A stretch of 37,941 nucleotides of DNA from Anabaena catenula FACHB-362 (GCF_014698735.1 NZ_JACJTQ010000052.1:1-37941), one strand, 5' to 3'; shown: positions 1 through 8,586, counted from the first letter of the stretch. Notes: generated by a model not told the origin, from the sequence alone. Translations and numbers: made by a program.

Positions 1-99
1 AATTTATTATTGCCATCCCACTATAAATATTTCTTCTTGTTTAAAGCAGGAAATGGAATATCAACTTTGTTCCACTGGATATGGAGTAACTTGATTAGG

Positions 100-2328
100 T
101 TATATCAGAGGCAATATCACAGTAACAGTTGTACCATTACCGGACTCGCTGACAATTTTCAAACTACCTCCGTGTAAATCTACGCATTTTTTCACCACCA
201 CCAAACCTAATCCTGTTCCGGGAATATTACGGACATTTTTACCTCGATGAAATGGTTCAAATAATTCATTTAGGTCATTTGTAGGAATGCCAATTCCTTG
301 ATCACAAATTTTAATTATCACTTCCCTTTCCTCAAAGATGAGATAAAAATCAACTTGTGTATTTTCTGGTGAATATTTAATTGCATTTGATAACAGATTT
401 CCTAAAATTGAACGCAATAATTTTTCATCTAAATATGCTTGTTCCCAGCTGCCTTCACAAATAAAAGTGAGTGTATGTCGAGAGGTATCACTAAGACGGA
501 TTTCTTCCACAAACTGACGACAAAATTGTTCTAAATCTAGCCATTTGGGGTTAAATTCCAAGTTACCAGTTTCTGCTCGATTGATAGTTAAAATATCATC
601 GAGAAGCTGTACCATATTTTTTACAGAATCTTGAATGCGGTGTAAATTGCGAGTTCTTTTTTGGTCATCTTGCCAAGCATGGGGAGAATTTTCTAGTAAT
701 TGGGCAGCAGCTAAAGTAACACTTAATGGTGTCCGAAATTCATGGGATGCCATTGAGAAAAACCGAATTTTCATGGCGCTTAATTCCTTTTCTCGCTCCA
801 ATGCTATCCGCACTTCTTCTAATCGTTTGCGTTCGGTAATATCACGAGAATTGACAACAATGCGCGTCAGTTCAGAATCATCGACAAATTTCTGACTAAT
901 GGCTTCTAAAGTTCGCCAAGAACCATCTTGGTGACAGTAGCGAAATTCTACAGGTAGGGGGATATCTGGATTTTTAATTGCATTGGTAATGTGATAACAA
1001 GTTGTCACAAAATCATCAGGATGAATAGATGCAAAAAAATTTTGATTAATCAAATTAGCAGATTGATAACCTAAAACTTTTTCTACCGATGGACTAATAT
1101 ATTGAATAGTTCCATCTGTATCTAGAATAGTAATCACATCCAGAGCATTTTCGATTAGTGAGCGAAATCTTTCTTCACTACGTCGCAAAGCCTGTCCAAT
1201 TCTTTTCCGTTCAGTAATGTCTGCGACAACTGCTACTATACCACTAATTATTCCCATGCTGTTGCGGAGGGGAGCAGCTGAGAAAACAATATCAATTAAT
1301 GAACCGTCTTTTTTATAGCGACTTACTTCCAAGCTAGGAGGTGTGATACCTGCTGCCACATTTTGTTTAATTTGTTTATATTCCTCCAAGTCTTCAGACA
1401 TGATGGGGTTAGGCTGATCTAATATTTCTATTTCAGTCCAACCAAACATCCTTTCGGCTGCTGGATTCCAGATTTTAACATTGTTGTTTAAATCTAAAGT
1501 AAAAATAGCACGGGGTGAAGCGGCAATGAGAGATTGAAGGGTTTGATTGGTGTGATTTAAAGCAACTTCGGTACGTTTGCGCTCAACAATTTCTGCTCGT
1601 AAAGAATTATTGGTTTTAGCTAGTTCTTCTGTGCGTTGTTGGACTCGGTTTTCTAGTTCTATATTCAGTTCTTGTAACTGTGCGTAGAGTTCTGACTGTT
1701 GAATTGCGATCGCAACTTGATTGGCTAATTGTACCATCAATTCTACTTCCCAAGGTTGCCATTCACGGATATTACTGCATTGGTGAGCAATCAACAAACC
1801 CCAAAGATAAGGTTGAGAATGGGGGAGAATTTCCCGAACTTCTTGCAATATCGGAACTACTAATTTAGCTTTGACACCAAACTGGTTCACAAATTCTGCC
1901 AAACACTGCTCAATATCACCGTTATTAATATCGGTAATAGTGCTAGTTTTTCCTTGAGTGTAGGCGTGATGATATTCTCTAGGAAAGACTTCTGGTGGAA
2001 ATGTTTCTCCCAAAATACAAGGATAATCAGGTGATACGGTTTCGGTAATTGCACTACCAGTTCCGTCTTCCCAAAGTCGATAAATCAGCACTCTGTCAGC
2101 TTGGAGAAACTGTTTTACCTCTGCTACTGTGGTGACTAGCACTTCATCTAAATTCAGAGATTTACGAATTTGGTGAGCTATTTGACTAACTAGACGTTCT
2201 CTTTCTGTTTGCTGTCGGAGGATATTTTCTGCTTGTTGTCGTTGAGTTATTTGTCGTTGCAGAAGGTAGTAAGTTGTGAACAGGGTAATGATAAATAATC
2301 CAATTGCAACACCTAATGGATTGAGCAT
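100..2328 (-). CDS. GAF-PAS-PAS sensor histidine kinase
   Basis: This 742-residue protein is a membrane-anchored two-component sensor kinase. One hydrophobic segment lies at about residues 6-23, followed by a GAF domain (about 50-212), a coiled-coil linker (215-262), two PAS domains (about 262-375 and 385-505, each ending in a DITER motif), a HisKA dimerisation domain with the phospho-acceptor His529 in SHEFRTP, and an HATPase domain with N box (NAIKYS), DQGIGIP and GTGLGL motifs. No receiver domain is fused. The GAF resembles phytochrome/cyanobacteriochrome-like GAFs (VKAKLVVPI, WGLLIAHQCS) and has Cys142 where bilin-binding GAFs carry their Cys, but Leu follows it instead of the usual His, so bilin binding is unproven. 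No cognate regulator is adjacent; the OmpR-type regulator at 7885 is a possible but unsupported partner. ATG start. The call as a hybrid-type GAF/PAS kinase is secure; the signal sensed is unknown. Confidence 0.93.
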   Translation of the reverse strand: MLNPLGVAIGLFIITLFTTYYLLQRQITQRQQAENILRQQTERERLVSQIAHQIRKSLNLDEVLVTTVAEVKQFLQADRVLIYRLWEDGTGSAITETVSPDYPCILGETFPPEVFPREYHHAYTQGKTSTITDINNGDIEQCLAEFVNQFGVKAKLVVPILQEVREILPHSQPYLWGLLIAHQCSNIREWQPWEVELMVQLANQVAIAIQQSELYAQLQELNIELENRVQQRTEELAKTNNSLRAEIVERKRTEVALNHTNQTLQSLIAASPRAIFTLDLNNNVKIWNPAAERMFGWTEIEILDQPNPIMSEDLEEYKQIKQNVAAGITPPSLEVSRYKKDGSLIDIVFSAAPLRNSMGIISGIVAVVADITERKRIGQALRRSEERFRSLIENALDVITILDTDGTIQYISPSVEKVLGYQSANLINQNFFASIHPDDFVTTCYHITNAIKNPDIPLPVEFRYCHQDGSWRTLEAISQKFVDDSELTRIVVNSRDITERKRLEEVRIALEREKELSAMKIRFFSMASHEFRTPLSVTLAAAQLLENSPHAWQDDQKRTRNLHRIQDSVKNMVQLLDDILTINRAETGNLEFNPKWLDLEQFCRQFVEEIRLSDTSRHTLTFICEGSWEQAYLDEKLLRSILGNLLSNAIKYSPENTQVDFYLIFEEREVIIKICDQGIGIPTNDLNELFEPFHRGKNVRNIPGTGLGLVVVKKCVDLHGGSLKIVSESGNGTTVTVILPLI

Positions 2329-2380
2329 ATTTTTATATTATACTTATACGTAAGAAACTCTTTACTAAAACCTAAAATTT

Positions 2381-3544
2381 ATGTCTTTTCAGAATAACTC
2401 AGCAGCTATAGAGTTTGAACTGAATTTGATTAAAAGTGATGTTCATTTCTACCATGACTTCATGCCAAAATTCTTGAAACAACAATCAGCAGGTACTCTG
2501 ATTTTTGGATTGATGCCCTATTTATCACTTTTTACGGTTGAGTCATATAATTATCTTCAAAAAACATTTCCAGACTATACAAAAACAATGTCATTTGAAT
2601 ATGAACAAATAATACGTAATTCCAGAATGCGCGTGAAATTTTTTGATGACACTATTAATAAAGTTAGTGGTACGTTTGAATTATTAGATTGGATTTCTGA
2701 ATTCTATGAAGAGTGGTTTATTAATAGTCATAAAGGTTGTTTATCTTCACTAAAAAGATATTTACAACCAGATTTAGGTATTTTCGCTTATGACGGTCAT
2801 ATTATTGGTTCAACACATACAGGATTTCTTTTTACAGGTTTAGGAAAAGAAAACCTTTCTAAAAATGGTGAAGATATGACAGCGATTATTGGGAATGTAC
2901 TATATTCGGTTGCTCAAGAACTTGGAGCATATTTAGCACAGTTATGTACATGGACTGAATTCGTACCTATAAAAACTAATAGCTTCTCGTACATAATTCA
3001 AGACGATAAACTAGGTTATAAAGATGTGAAATCTGTAGATTTTTTCCCCTCGGTATTTAACAGATATGATACCACATCAATTAATTTTAGTCTTTTGTTA
3101 TTTCTTTCGACAATAAATTTTATTCGCCATATTCTTACTAGACTCATGGCAAATTATCCTGAAATTTTCTTTAAGCTAAAGTTCATTACTCTTTATCATT
3201 TAGCTTCAAGTCTAGAAAGGCTACAGAACTATTGCTATCCCCAAAATTTGCTTACTGAAATCTCCAAGCACTATTTTAAGAATATACTCAACGATAAAGA
3301 GTTGAAAAAAATCCGATCAAAAATAGAATTAAGAAATATTTTAGTACATTATCAACTTGCAAAAATACCAAATTCCTTGCTCTCTCCTAGCTTTAATTTA
3401 AAATATTTAGTGGAATACTTTTTCAGTGGTGAGAGCTTTGAAGAAATTGACAAAAAAGTAGATGATCAAATTAGCCGGATATCCGATATTTTAGAGCAAT
3501 GGTTAAATTGGTCTATAAAGCCAAATGAGTTTTTAAGATGGTAA
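2381..3544 (+). CDS. Unrecognised protein with an HEPN-like RN-x3-H motif
   Basis: I do not recognise this 387-residue protein. It is rich in Phe, Leu, Ile and Lys and encoded by AT-rich DNA, unlike the housekeeping genes nearby. The C-terminal third is predicted helical and contains RNILVHY at residues 318-324. That fits the R-x4-H signature of HEPN domains with the common Asn after Arg, within a helix-rich 240-387 region where an HEPN fold would fit. HEPN proteins are often RNases in toxin-antitoxin and abortive-infection systems, or non-catalytic nucleotide-binding partners. No nucleotidyltransferase partner gene is next to it. It starts 52 bp from the divergent histidine kinase, and its product has no signal peptide. 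The gene is likely real (long, ATG start, clean stop); the HEPN assignment is an inference from one motif. Confidence 0.7.
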   Translation: MSFQNNSAAIEFELNLIKSDVHFYHDFMPKFLKQQSAGTLIFGLMPYLSLFTVESYNYLQKTFPDYTKTMSFEYEQIIRNSRMRVKFFDDTINKVSGTFELLDWISEFYEEWFINSHKGCLSSLKRYLQPDLGIFAYDGHIIGSTHTGFLFTGLGKENLSKNGEDMTAIIGNVLYSVAQELGAYLAQLCTWTEFVPIKTNSFSYIIQDDKLGYKDVKSVDFFPSVFNRYDTTSINFSLLLFLSTINFIRHILTRLMANYPEIFFKLKFITLYHLASSLERLQNYCYPQNLLTEISKHYFKNILNDKELKKIRSKIELRNILVHYQLAKIPNSLLSPSFNLKYLVEYFFSGESFEEIDKKVDDQISRISDILEQWLNWSIKPNEFLRW

Positions 3545-3611
3545 ATTGAAACAAGTAGTGCGATAGCGCAAGCGCTGACTTGTCAGTTCGCTAATCTCGT
3601 AGCATCAGCTA

Positions 3612-3857
3612 ATGAATTTTACCCTTTACTCAGATGTAATCTTATTGCGTGATTTTCCCGAAGAAAATGTATATGCTGGAGATATTGGCACAGTAGTTGA
3701 ACAACATGATGTTCCCGGACTAGAAACAGGCTACAGCGTTGAGTTTTTCGATATGCTTGGCAATACTGTGGCGATTGTCACATTACCAATGAGTTGTTTC
3801 CGCTTGCCAACTCGTGCCGATAGACCCGCAGTCAGGTTAATGGCGAATATTGCCTAG
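3612..3857 (+). CDS. DUF4926 domain protein
   Basis: This 81-residue protein resembles the DUF4926 family, small proteins common in cyanobacteria and often found as accessory or toxin-antitoxin-like neighbours. The visible hallmarks are an N-terminal DVILLRDFPE stretch, the central GDIGTVVEQHD strand, and YSVEFFD followed by a TVAIVTLP strand, which suggest a small beta-barrel (SH3-like) fold. There are no membrane segments. The stop lies 1 bp from the end of the convergent pecF gene, so the two genes are packed tail to tail. Its biochemical role is not known. Confidence 0.8.
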   Translation: MNFTLYSDVILLRDFPEENVYAGDIGTVVEQHDVPGLETGYSVEFFDMLGNTVAIVTLPMSCFRLPTRADRPAVRLMANIA

Positions 3858-3858
3858 T

Positions 3859-4314
3859 TTACACATTCAATATCATCCGAATCCGTTCTTTAACCACTCT
3901 GTCTGATTCTTGCATCATAGCGTGGTAAAGAATAGTATTGATTTCAACTGTAGCAATTCCTCCCAAAGATACCGCCGCAGCATAACGGAGCGCCCAATCT
4001 TCAGCGTTTAATAATGCCCAAGAAAGCTTATCAATTGCCTTTGTCTTCTTTTCCGGGTCGGTAGTGGAAATAACCATCTGTTCTAAGCCCCTAGCTGCCA
4101 CCCGACGCACATTTCCTTGACAGTGATTGGCAACTTCTACACCTACTACATCTACCAGCAAATCTAAAGCGAGATCATCACCAAGCTCGGCGAGAATGCG
4201 GATAATCCGTGCCTGTATATTCTGATTTGGGCAAGTGTGATAAGCCTCAATCAAAGACTCCACACTTAGGAATACAAGTTGGTCTAATGTTATGTCTGTT
4301 TGTACATTTATCAT
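3859..4314 (-). CDS. pecF: Phycoerythrocyanin alpha-subunit lyase-isomerase, PecF subunit
   Basis: PecF acts with PecE to attach phycocyanobilin to Cys84 of PecA and isomerise it to phycoviolobilin. The protein is made of HEAT-like helical repeats (for example ALRYAAAVSLGGIA near the C terminus) and carries NHCQGN at residues 63-68, the His-Cys motif that I recall being tied to the isomerase activity of PecF. It is last in the pecB-A-C-E-F order. At 151 residues it seems shorter than the roughly 170-residue PecF I recall from Anabaena, but an in-frame TGA lies four codons upstream of the ATG, so the start cannot be moved further back; the N-terminal repeat may be trimmed. The gap to pecE (201 bp) is filled by repeats, which could reduce co-transcription. 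Confidence 0.88.
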   Translation of the reverse strand: MINVQTDITLDQLVFLSVESLIEAYHTCPNQNIQARIIRILAELGDDLALDLLVDVVGVEVANHCQGNVRRVAARGLEQMVISTTDPEKKTKAIDKLSWALLNAEDWALRYAAAVSLGGIATVEINTILYHAMMQESDRVVKERIRMILNV

Positions 4315-4350
4315 AATTGGTAATCACAGGTATTTTTAACTAATTTTTTT

Positions 4351-4387
4351 CTCACGCAGAGACGCAGAGGCGCAAAGAAAGAGAGAA
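4351..4387. repeat. Degenerate short repeat (CGCAGAGACGCAGAGGCGCAAAG type)
   Basis: The run of GCAGAG/GCGCAAAG units between pecF and pecE belongs to a repeat family common in Nostocales intergenic DNA. A diverged relative in reverse orientation lies at about 9398-9430. No coding role is apparent. Confidence 0.6.
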
Positions 4388-4404
4388 ACAAGAGTGTTTG
4401 GTTT

Positions 4405-4507
<103 letters not shown>

Positions 4508-4515
4508 ATGTGTTA

Positions 4516-5301
4516 TTAAAGTTGTATTAATAGTTCATCAATTATTTGAAATAGGGTTTGTGTTGCTTGTTGTTTTTCCAACTCTGATTTATCGCTTTCT
4601 AATACTGTTTCTAAAATACGTTTTAGGTTTAACAGTTTGAGACTATTACCAACTTTTGCTTGCACAATTGCTTCAGCCGCTTCTATGTGACCAATTGCCC
4701 CTAAATCAAAGGCAGCAGCCCAGCGCAAATAGGGATTTTCATGGTTAAGATTTTCAATGATGCGTTCTAGATATTCTGGTTGTTGGGTGATGAGATAAAG
4801 ATAACGCGCCGCAGCACATTGAACTCGTTCTGAGGAATGCTGTAAAAATGGCTCAACTAAAGGACGTGCTTCTAATACACGCAATTCTCCTAAGGCTTCA
4901 ATTAAAGCTTCGTAGGGTTGGGATTTACCAGATTGTAAAAGTTTAAATAGGGGAGAAGCAGCGGTGGAATCTCCAATTTTTCCTAAAGCCTCAATCACAA
5001 CTTCCCGAAATTGCTCATCTTCATCACAGTTTAGGGCATCTAGTAATGCGGGTACTGCTTGAATATTTTTGAGTTGTCCTAAAGCGCGAGCAACCTGACG
5101 GCGTAAGGGATAGCCTCCCTGAACTGTGCGATAGCGGACATCTTGGAGTTGGTGACAAAGTGCTGCACAGGCTGATTGAATTTGATGTTTTCCTAACCAC
5201 CAAGCAGCATAATATCTAATTTGATTATCCTCTGCATCTAGGGCAGAAATGGCACTTTCAGCAGAGAGAATGGGTTCAGGAGGAGAAGTAGTAACAACCA
5301 T
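4516..5301 (-). CDS. pecE: Phycoerythrocyanin alpha-subunit lyase-isomerase, PecE subunit
   Basis: PecE is the lyase partner of PecF in the conversion of phycocyanobilin to PecA-bound phycoviolobilin. The protein belongs to the CpcE/PecE family of HEAT-repeat bilin lyases. Visible repeats include RYYAAWWLGKHQ at the N terminus, RRQVARALGQL, REVVIEALGKIGD, YEALIEALGEL, RVQCAAARYL and YLRWAAAFDLGAIG. I place the start at the ATG at 5301 (261 residues), which gives a length near that of known PecE proteins. A TTG 21 bp upstream would also be in frame, but it lies inside a small dispersed repeat (5308-5331) and is unlikely to be native. No clear Shine-Dalgarno precedes the ATG, perhaps because that repeat displaced the original leader. 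Confidence 0.9.
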   Translation of the reverse strand: MVVTTSPPEPILSAESAISALDAEDNQIRYYAAWWLGKHQIQSACAALCHQLQDVRYRTVQGGYPLRRQVARALGQLKNIQAVPALLDALNCDEDEQFREVVIEALGKIGDSTAASPLFKLLQSGKSQPYEALIEALGELRVLEARPLVEPFLQHSSERVQCAAARYLYLITQQPEYLERIIENLNHENPYLRWAAAFDLGAIGHIEAAEAIVQAKVGNSLKLLNLKRILETVLESDKSELEKQQATQTLFQIIDELLIQL

Positions 5302-5307
5302 GTCAGA

Positions 5308-5331
5308 TATGGCTAACGCCAAGCTATGCGA
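5308..5331. repeat. Small dispersed repeat at the pecE start
   Basis: TATGGCTAACGCCAAGCTAT lies immediately upstream of the pecE ATG. It resembles the 47-bp insertion at 10626-10671, which reads TATGGCTACGCCACGCAAGC then TATC. It looks like a member of the very small mobile repeats of Nostocales. Confidence 0.6.
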
Positions 5332-5458
5332 ACAGGATTTACAGGATTAAAGGATGAACAGGATGAATTTGAAGATGATTTAATTTATCCTGTTCATCTA
5401 AATAAACAACGACCGAATTTCAATATGCATTATTCAGAATCCTTTTAGAGACGTTCTT

Positions 5459-5486
5459 GTAGAGACGTTCCATGGAACGTCTCTAC
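5459..5486. repeat. 28-bp perfect palindrome in the pecC-pecE spacer
   Basis: The half-site GTAGAGACGTTCCA is followed by its exact reverse complement, giving a perfect 28-bp palindrome. An identical copy lies at 28683-28710 and a diverged one at 10705-10732. In RNA it would fold into a stable stem between pecC and pecE, and it might act as a processing or partial termination site. The rest of the 5332-5538 spacer holds degenerate ACAGGAT units and no gene. Confidence 0.85.
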
Positions 5487-5538
5487 ATTCTTTCTCACCA
5501 GATTTATAATTGGTAATTTCACCAATCACCAATCACTT

Positions 5539-6372
5539 TTAAACAGGATTTATGCTGATAATTTTGCCGCCCCGTTTGTGAATTTCTTGATACTTCTGGG
5601 AAAGTTGATCAAACGGCACGGTGTAAGACTGTCGGCTGCGACGGACTGCCACTTTTGTTCCAACACCACCGGCGATGACTTCGATGACATACATCCGATT
5701 ATCTCCGCGAGCAGGAGAACTATTTAATTGTCCCACACCAAGAGCAGATGCAAATCGGATAGATGTGGTGGGAGAAATGATAGTATTAGGCAGATTCATT
5801 GCCAGTTGTTGCCGTAACCGGGGGCTTTTTGAGCCGGCATTATCGCTATTACCATTACCTCGATACAGTGTAAACAAGCGGTTGAATCCTACTTGTTTCA
5901 TGCCAGGAATTGACTTGAACCCCCGGAAGTAGGGAACTGTGTTATCACCAAAGGCGTTATTATACTCTTGGCTGTCAATGTAAGAATCTATTTCCGCATC
6001 GTAGCCACTAGAAGCATAGATATCGGTATGATAAGCGATTTCTGACTGATCGTAGGGAGCGCGTCCCAAGAGATGTTTGTAGTTTAGTTCAATGAAGCGA
6101 ATTTGAGAGTTGTTATAAAAAAATCGCTCTTTGTAAAATTCGGATTTTGCTAATGTTTGCACAAATTGGCGCACACTAATTTGACCATTACGAAGCATGG
6201 ATTCCTGATTAGCAAAAATTCCGCCAACATAAACACGCTCACGTCCAAAAATGTGTTCGTAAGCGGCTCGAAATACTTGTTGCAATCTGTCTTCACTCCA
6301 GTTAGGGCGCAGTTCCAATTTCTGGTCTACAACCGCACTGATGCCTAACCGCTCTTCCATTGAAAGGGTCAT
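5539..6372 (-). CDS. pecC: Phycobilisome rod linker, phycoerythrocyanin-associated
   Basis: PecC organises phycoerythrocyanin hexamers at the distal part of phycobilisome rods on the thylakoid surface. The 277-residue protein has an N-terminal phycobilisome linker domain (about residues 20-150; motifs [42 protein letters not shown]) and a C-terminal CpcD-like rod-capping domain (about 220-275; [27 protein letters not shown]). I choose the ATG at 6372 because GGAG precedes it by 8 bases; an in-frame TTG 21 bp further up has no comparable site. It is third in the operon after pecB and pecA and is separated from pecA by a strong stem-loop (6415-6450) that may lower its expression relative to the subunits. 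Confidence 0.95.
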   Translation of the reverse strand: MTLSMEERLGISAVVDQKLELRPNWSEDRLQQVFRAAYEHIFGRERVYVGGIFANQESMLRNGQISVRQFVQTLAKSEFYKERFFYNNSQIRFIELNYKHLLGRAPYDQSEIAYHTDIYASSGYDAEIDSYIDSQEYNNAFGDNTVPYFRGFKSIPGMKQVGFNRLFTLYRGNGNSDNAGSKSPRLRQQLAMNLPNTIISPTTSIRFASALGVGQLNSSPARGDNRMYVIEVIAGGVGTKVAVRRSRQSYTVPFDQLSQKYQEIHKRGGKIISINPV

Positions 6373-6414
6373 GGTTTCAACTCCGTTAAACAACTTCGGG
6401 CAGGGGAAAAAGAA

Positions 6415-6450
6415 AAAGGGGAAAAGGACAAATCATCAATTTTCCCCTTT
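6415..6450 (-). terminator. Stem-loop/attenuator between pecA and pecC
   Basis: On the minus-strand transcript, AAAGGGGAAAA pairs perfectly with TTTTCCCCTTT (11-bp stem, 14-nt loop) just after pecA and is followed by a U-rich stretch (TTCTTTTT). This is the expected place for a partial terminator or RNA stabiliser that makes pecBA mRNA more abundant than the linker and lyase messages. The structure is seen directly; the attenuator role is inferred. Confidence 0.7.
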
Positions 6451-6473
6451 CCCCTTGCATCGGTTAATAATTT

Positions 6474-6962
6474 TTAGCTCAATGCGTTGATGGCATAGTT
6501 GAGGTAAATATTGGCTTCTCCAGCGACATCACCTGATAGGCCGTTGTTGTCGCGGACAAATTCCAATGCTGCTACATACCAACTGGGAGATAAACCCAAA
6601 GCAGCATTAAATTCTTTTACACCTGCAACTACATACTCATCTAGTGGGCCTGTGCCACCAACCACACAGCAATAGCTGATGGTGCGGAGATAATGGCTGA
6701 TGTCACGAACACACTTAGATTTACCTTCTGGGGTAGAAGCGTATTGAGGACCCTGCATTTGAGTGGTGTAGGGGAATTTCTTATAAACGTGATTAGCCGC
6801 AGCTTCTGCCCATTTTTGACCGTTTTGGTTAAAGGCTTTAGCAGCTTCTAGTCCAGCTTGAGCGCGGCTGAAACGACCAAAGATAGCTTGCATTTCGGTG
6901 TTGCTTAGGTAAGCACCACGAGAATCAGCAGCAGCAATTGCCTCGGTTAGAGGGGTTTTCAT
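6474..6962 (-). CDS. pecA: Phycoerythrocyanin alpha subunit
   Basis: PecA is the alpha subunit of phycoerythrocyanin, a light-harvesting biliprotein of rod tips that absorbs green-yellow light. The 162-residue protein has the phycobiliprotein globin fold and Cys84 in the [11 protein letters not shown] motif, the site that receives phycoviolobilin through PecE/PecF. Sequence features such as [36 protein letters not shown] and the C-terminal [10 protein letters not shown]-like end (here [11 protein letters not shown]) match PecA rather than CpcA. GGGAG precedes the ATG. It is 63 bp downstream of pecB. Confidence 0.97.
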   Translation of the reverse strand: MKTPLTEAIAAADSRGAYLSNTEMQAIFGRFSRAQAGLEAAKAFNQNGQKWAEAAANHVYKKFPYTTQMQGPQYASTPEGKSKCVRDISHYLRTISYCCVVGGTGPLDEYVVAGVKEFNAALGLSPSWYVAALEFVRDNNGLSGDVAGEANIYLNYAINALS

Positions 6963-7025
6963 GGCTAAAATTTCTCCCTAAAATATGTATCGACTCAAGC
7001 AAAATGAATTTAAAACTTGATGTTA

Positions 7026-7544
7026 TTAAGCAACGGCTGCTGCTGCACGATCAAAGTAACTAGCTAGTTCAGATATTAAGTTGCTGCAATCACCACGGGT
7101 AATGCCATTGCTGTCGTTAGCAATTGCGATCGCTGCATCTTTCATTTTACCAATGCCGGAAGCAACGGTACTACCTGGTGTTCCTAATGCTTGGTAGGTT
7201 TCGCGCAAACCATTTAAGCAACGATCATCCATTGTGCTGGCATCTCCTGTCAATACAGAGTAGGTGACATAACGCAAAATGAAGCCTAAGTCACGAATGC
7301 AAGCTGCTTGGTTACGGTGGTGGAAACACGCACCGCCAGGTCCGAATACATTGGGTTGTTCAGCTACTAATGCCCGATAAGCATTGGCTGTAATTGCTGA
7401 AGCATTGCTGGTTAAACGATTTACTACATCTAACCGTTTGTTGCTGTCTCCAACTATTGCAGAGAGAGCGTTAATTTGATCATCGCTCAAATATGCACCT
7501 TGGCGATCGCTTTGTTCAACCACTCTAGAAAAAGCATCAAGCAT
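7026..7544 (-). CDS. pecB: Phycoerythrocyanin beta subunit
   Basis: PecB pairs with PecA to form phycoerythrocyanin monomers. With the ATG at 7544 the protein is 172 residues, the canonical beta-subunit length, and the chromophore Cys residues fall exactly at 82 ([10 protein letters not shown]) and 153 (RGDCSNLIS). An upstream in-frame TTG would add two residues, but GGAG lies 9 bases before the ATG, which supports the ATG. Residue 72 is Ala, where C-phycocyanin beta has the methylated Asn. First gene of the operon; its leader (7545 upward) contains direct repeats described separately. Confidence 0.97.
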   Translation of the reverse strand: MLDAFSRVVEQSDRQGAYLSDDQINALSAIVGDSNKRLDVVNRLTSNASAITANAYRALVAEQPNVFGPGGACFHHRNQAACIRDLGFILRYVTYSVLTGDASTMDDRCLNGLRETYQALGTPGSTVASGIGKMKDAAIAIANDSNGITRGDCSNLISELASYFDRAAAAVA

Positions 7545-7884
7545 CTTCAATTTCTCCTAAATTTTTTAGGTTTTGACTGGGTTTTGGTAAGGAATTACCT
7601 TGACCCGCCTTGATTTAGAAGATTAGTGGGTCGGGTGTAAATAAATAGGTAAGAAAATTGTAAATAAATCGGAAAGATTAGTATAAAAACCGAAATCGTT
7701 ACAATTCGCAATTGGATTTGTAAAGAAGTATTGCAGATTTAGAAGAAGTATTTTGTTTCTCTCATGGAAAAAGTTCGGGTTTTTGCCGATTTTATGGCTA
7801 AAATACGCCTATTTTATCGCTAAGAAACCTTGTTCTTTTCCTGTAAGGTATGACTAAGATTTGCTCTCTAGTCATCTACTTCTG
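7545..7884. promoter_or_regulatory. Divergent pecB / response-regulator control region
   Basis: This 340-bp region separates pecB from the divergent OmpR-type regulator. It contains two pairs of direct repeats. TGTAAATAAAT followed by A/C-GG occurs at 7636-7649 and 7659-7672, 23 bp apart, in the presumed pecB leader. TTTTATGGCTAA (7790-7801) and TTTTATCGCTAA (7812-7823) are 22 bp apart, about two helical turns, near the regulator gene. OmpR-family proteins typically bind direct repeats, so autoregulation or pec control is possible. No gene is seen here, and I could not fix -10 boxes with confidence. Confidence 0.5.
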
Positions 7885-8586
7885 ATGAGAATTCTTTTAG
7901 TTGAAGACGATATTCGTTTGGCAGAAACCCTGGCAGAGGCACTCACAGACCAGCTTTATGTTGTTGATATTGCCACAGATGGAGAAGCAGGTTGGGATTG
8001 TACCAAAGCTCTAAACTATGACCTGCTGCTGTTGGATTTGATGTTACCGGAAATTGATGGTATTACTCTGTGCCATCGGTTGCGATCGCACGGTTACAAA
8101 ATGCCTGTCCTGATGATCACCGCCTGTGATACAATCAGCGACAAAATCACTGGCTTAGATGCCGGAGGAGACGATTACATCATTAAACCTGTTGACTTGG
8201 GCGAATTGTTTGCTCGGATTCGCGCTTTGTTGCGCCGAGGGAACACAGTTTCCCCTCCGATTCTAGAATGGGGACATCTGCAACTCAACCCCAGTACTTA
8301 TGAGGTAAGTTACGATGGTAATCCTGTTCATTTCACACCCAAAGAATACAGTTTAATGGAATTGCTGCTGCGAAATGGTAGACGAGTCCTGAGTCGCAGC
8401 CTGATAATTGAACATATTTGGAGAACGGAAACATCTCCTGATGAACATACTGTAAAAGTTCATCTCAGAAGTGTACGACAGAAACTCAAAGCAGCTGGCG
8501 CACCTGAAGATTTTATTGAAACCATGCACGGTATGGGCTATCGTCTTAAATCTTGGACTGAAAAGCCATTTATTAAGCAGTGTTGA
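7885..8586 (+). CDS. OmpR/PhoB-family response regulator
   Basis: The 233-residue protein has an N-terminal receiver domain (MRILLVEDD acidic pair, phospho-acceptor Asp in LLLLDLMLPEIDG, conserved Thr in MITA, Lys in YIIKPVD) and a C-terminal winged-helix DNA-binding domain (about 130-225; FTPKEYSLMELLLRNGRRVLSR and VKVHLRSVRQKL). The start is set at the ATG at 7885, which begins exactly at the receiver fold; a TTG 24 bp upstream is less likely. It is an orphan with no adjacent kinase and is divergent from pecB, so regulation of the antenna operon is plausible but unproven. It is not close enough to RpaA, RpaB or NblR by eye to assign a name. Confidence 0.94.
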   Translation: MRILLVEDDIRLAETLAEALTDQLYVVDIATDGEAGWDCTKALNYDLLLLDLMLPEIDGITLCHRLRSHGYKMPVLMITACDTISDKITGLDAGGDDYIIKPVDLGELFARIRALLRRGNTVSPPILEWGHLQLNPSTYEVSYDGNPVHFTPKEYSLMELLLRNGRRVLSRSLIIEHIWRTETSPDEHTVKVHLRSVRQKLKAAGAPEDFIETMHGMGYRLKSWTEKPFIKQC

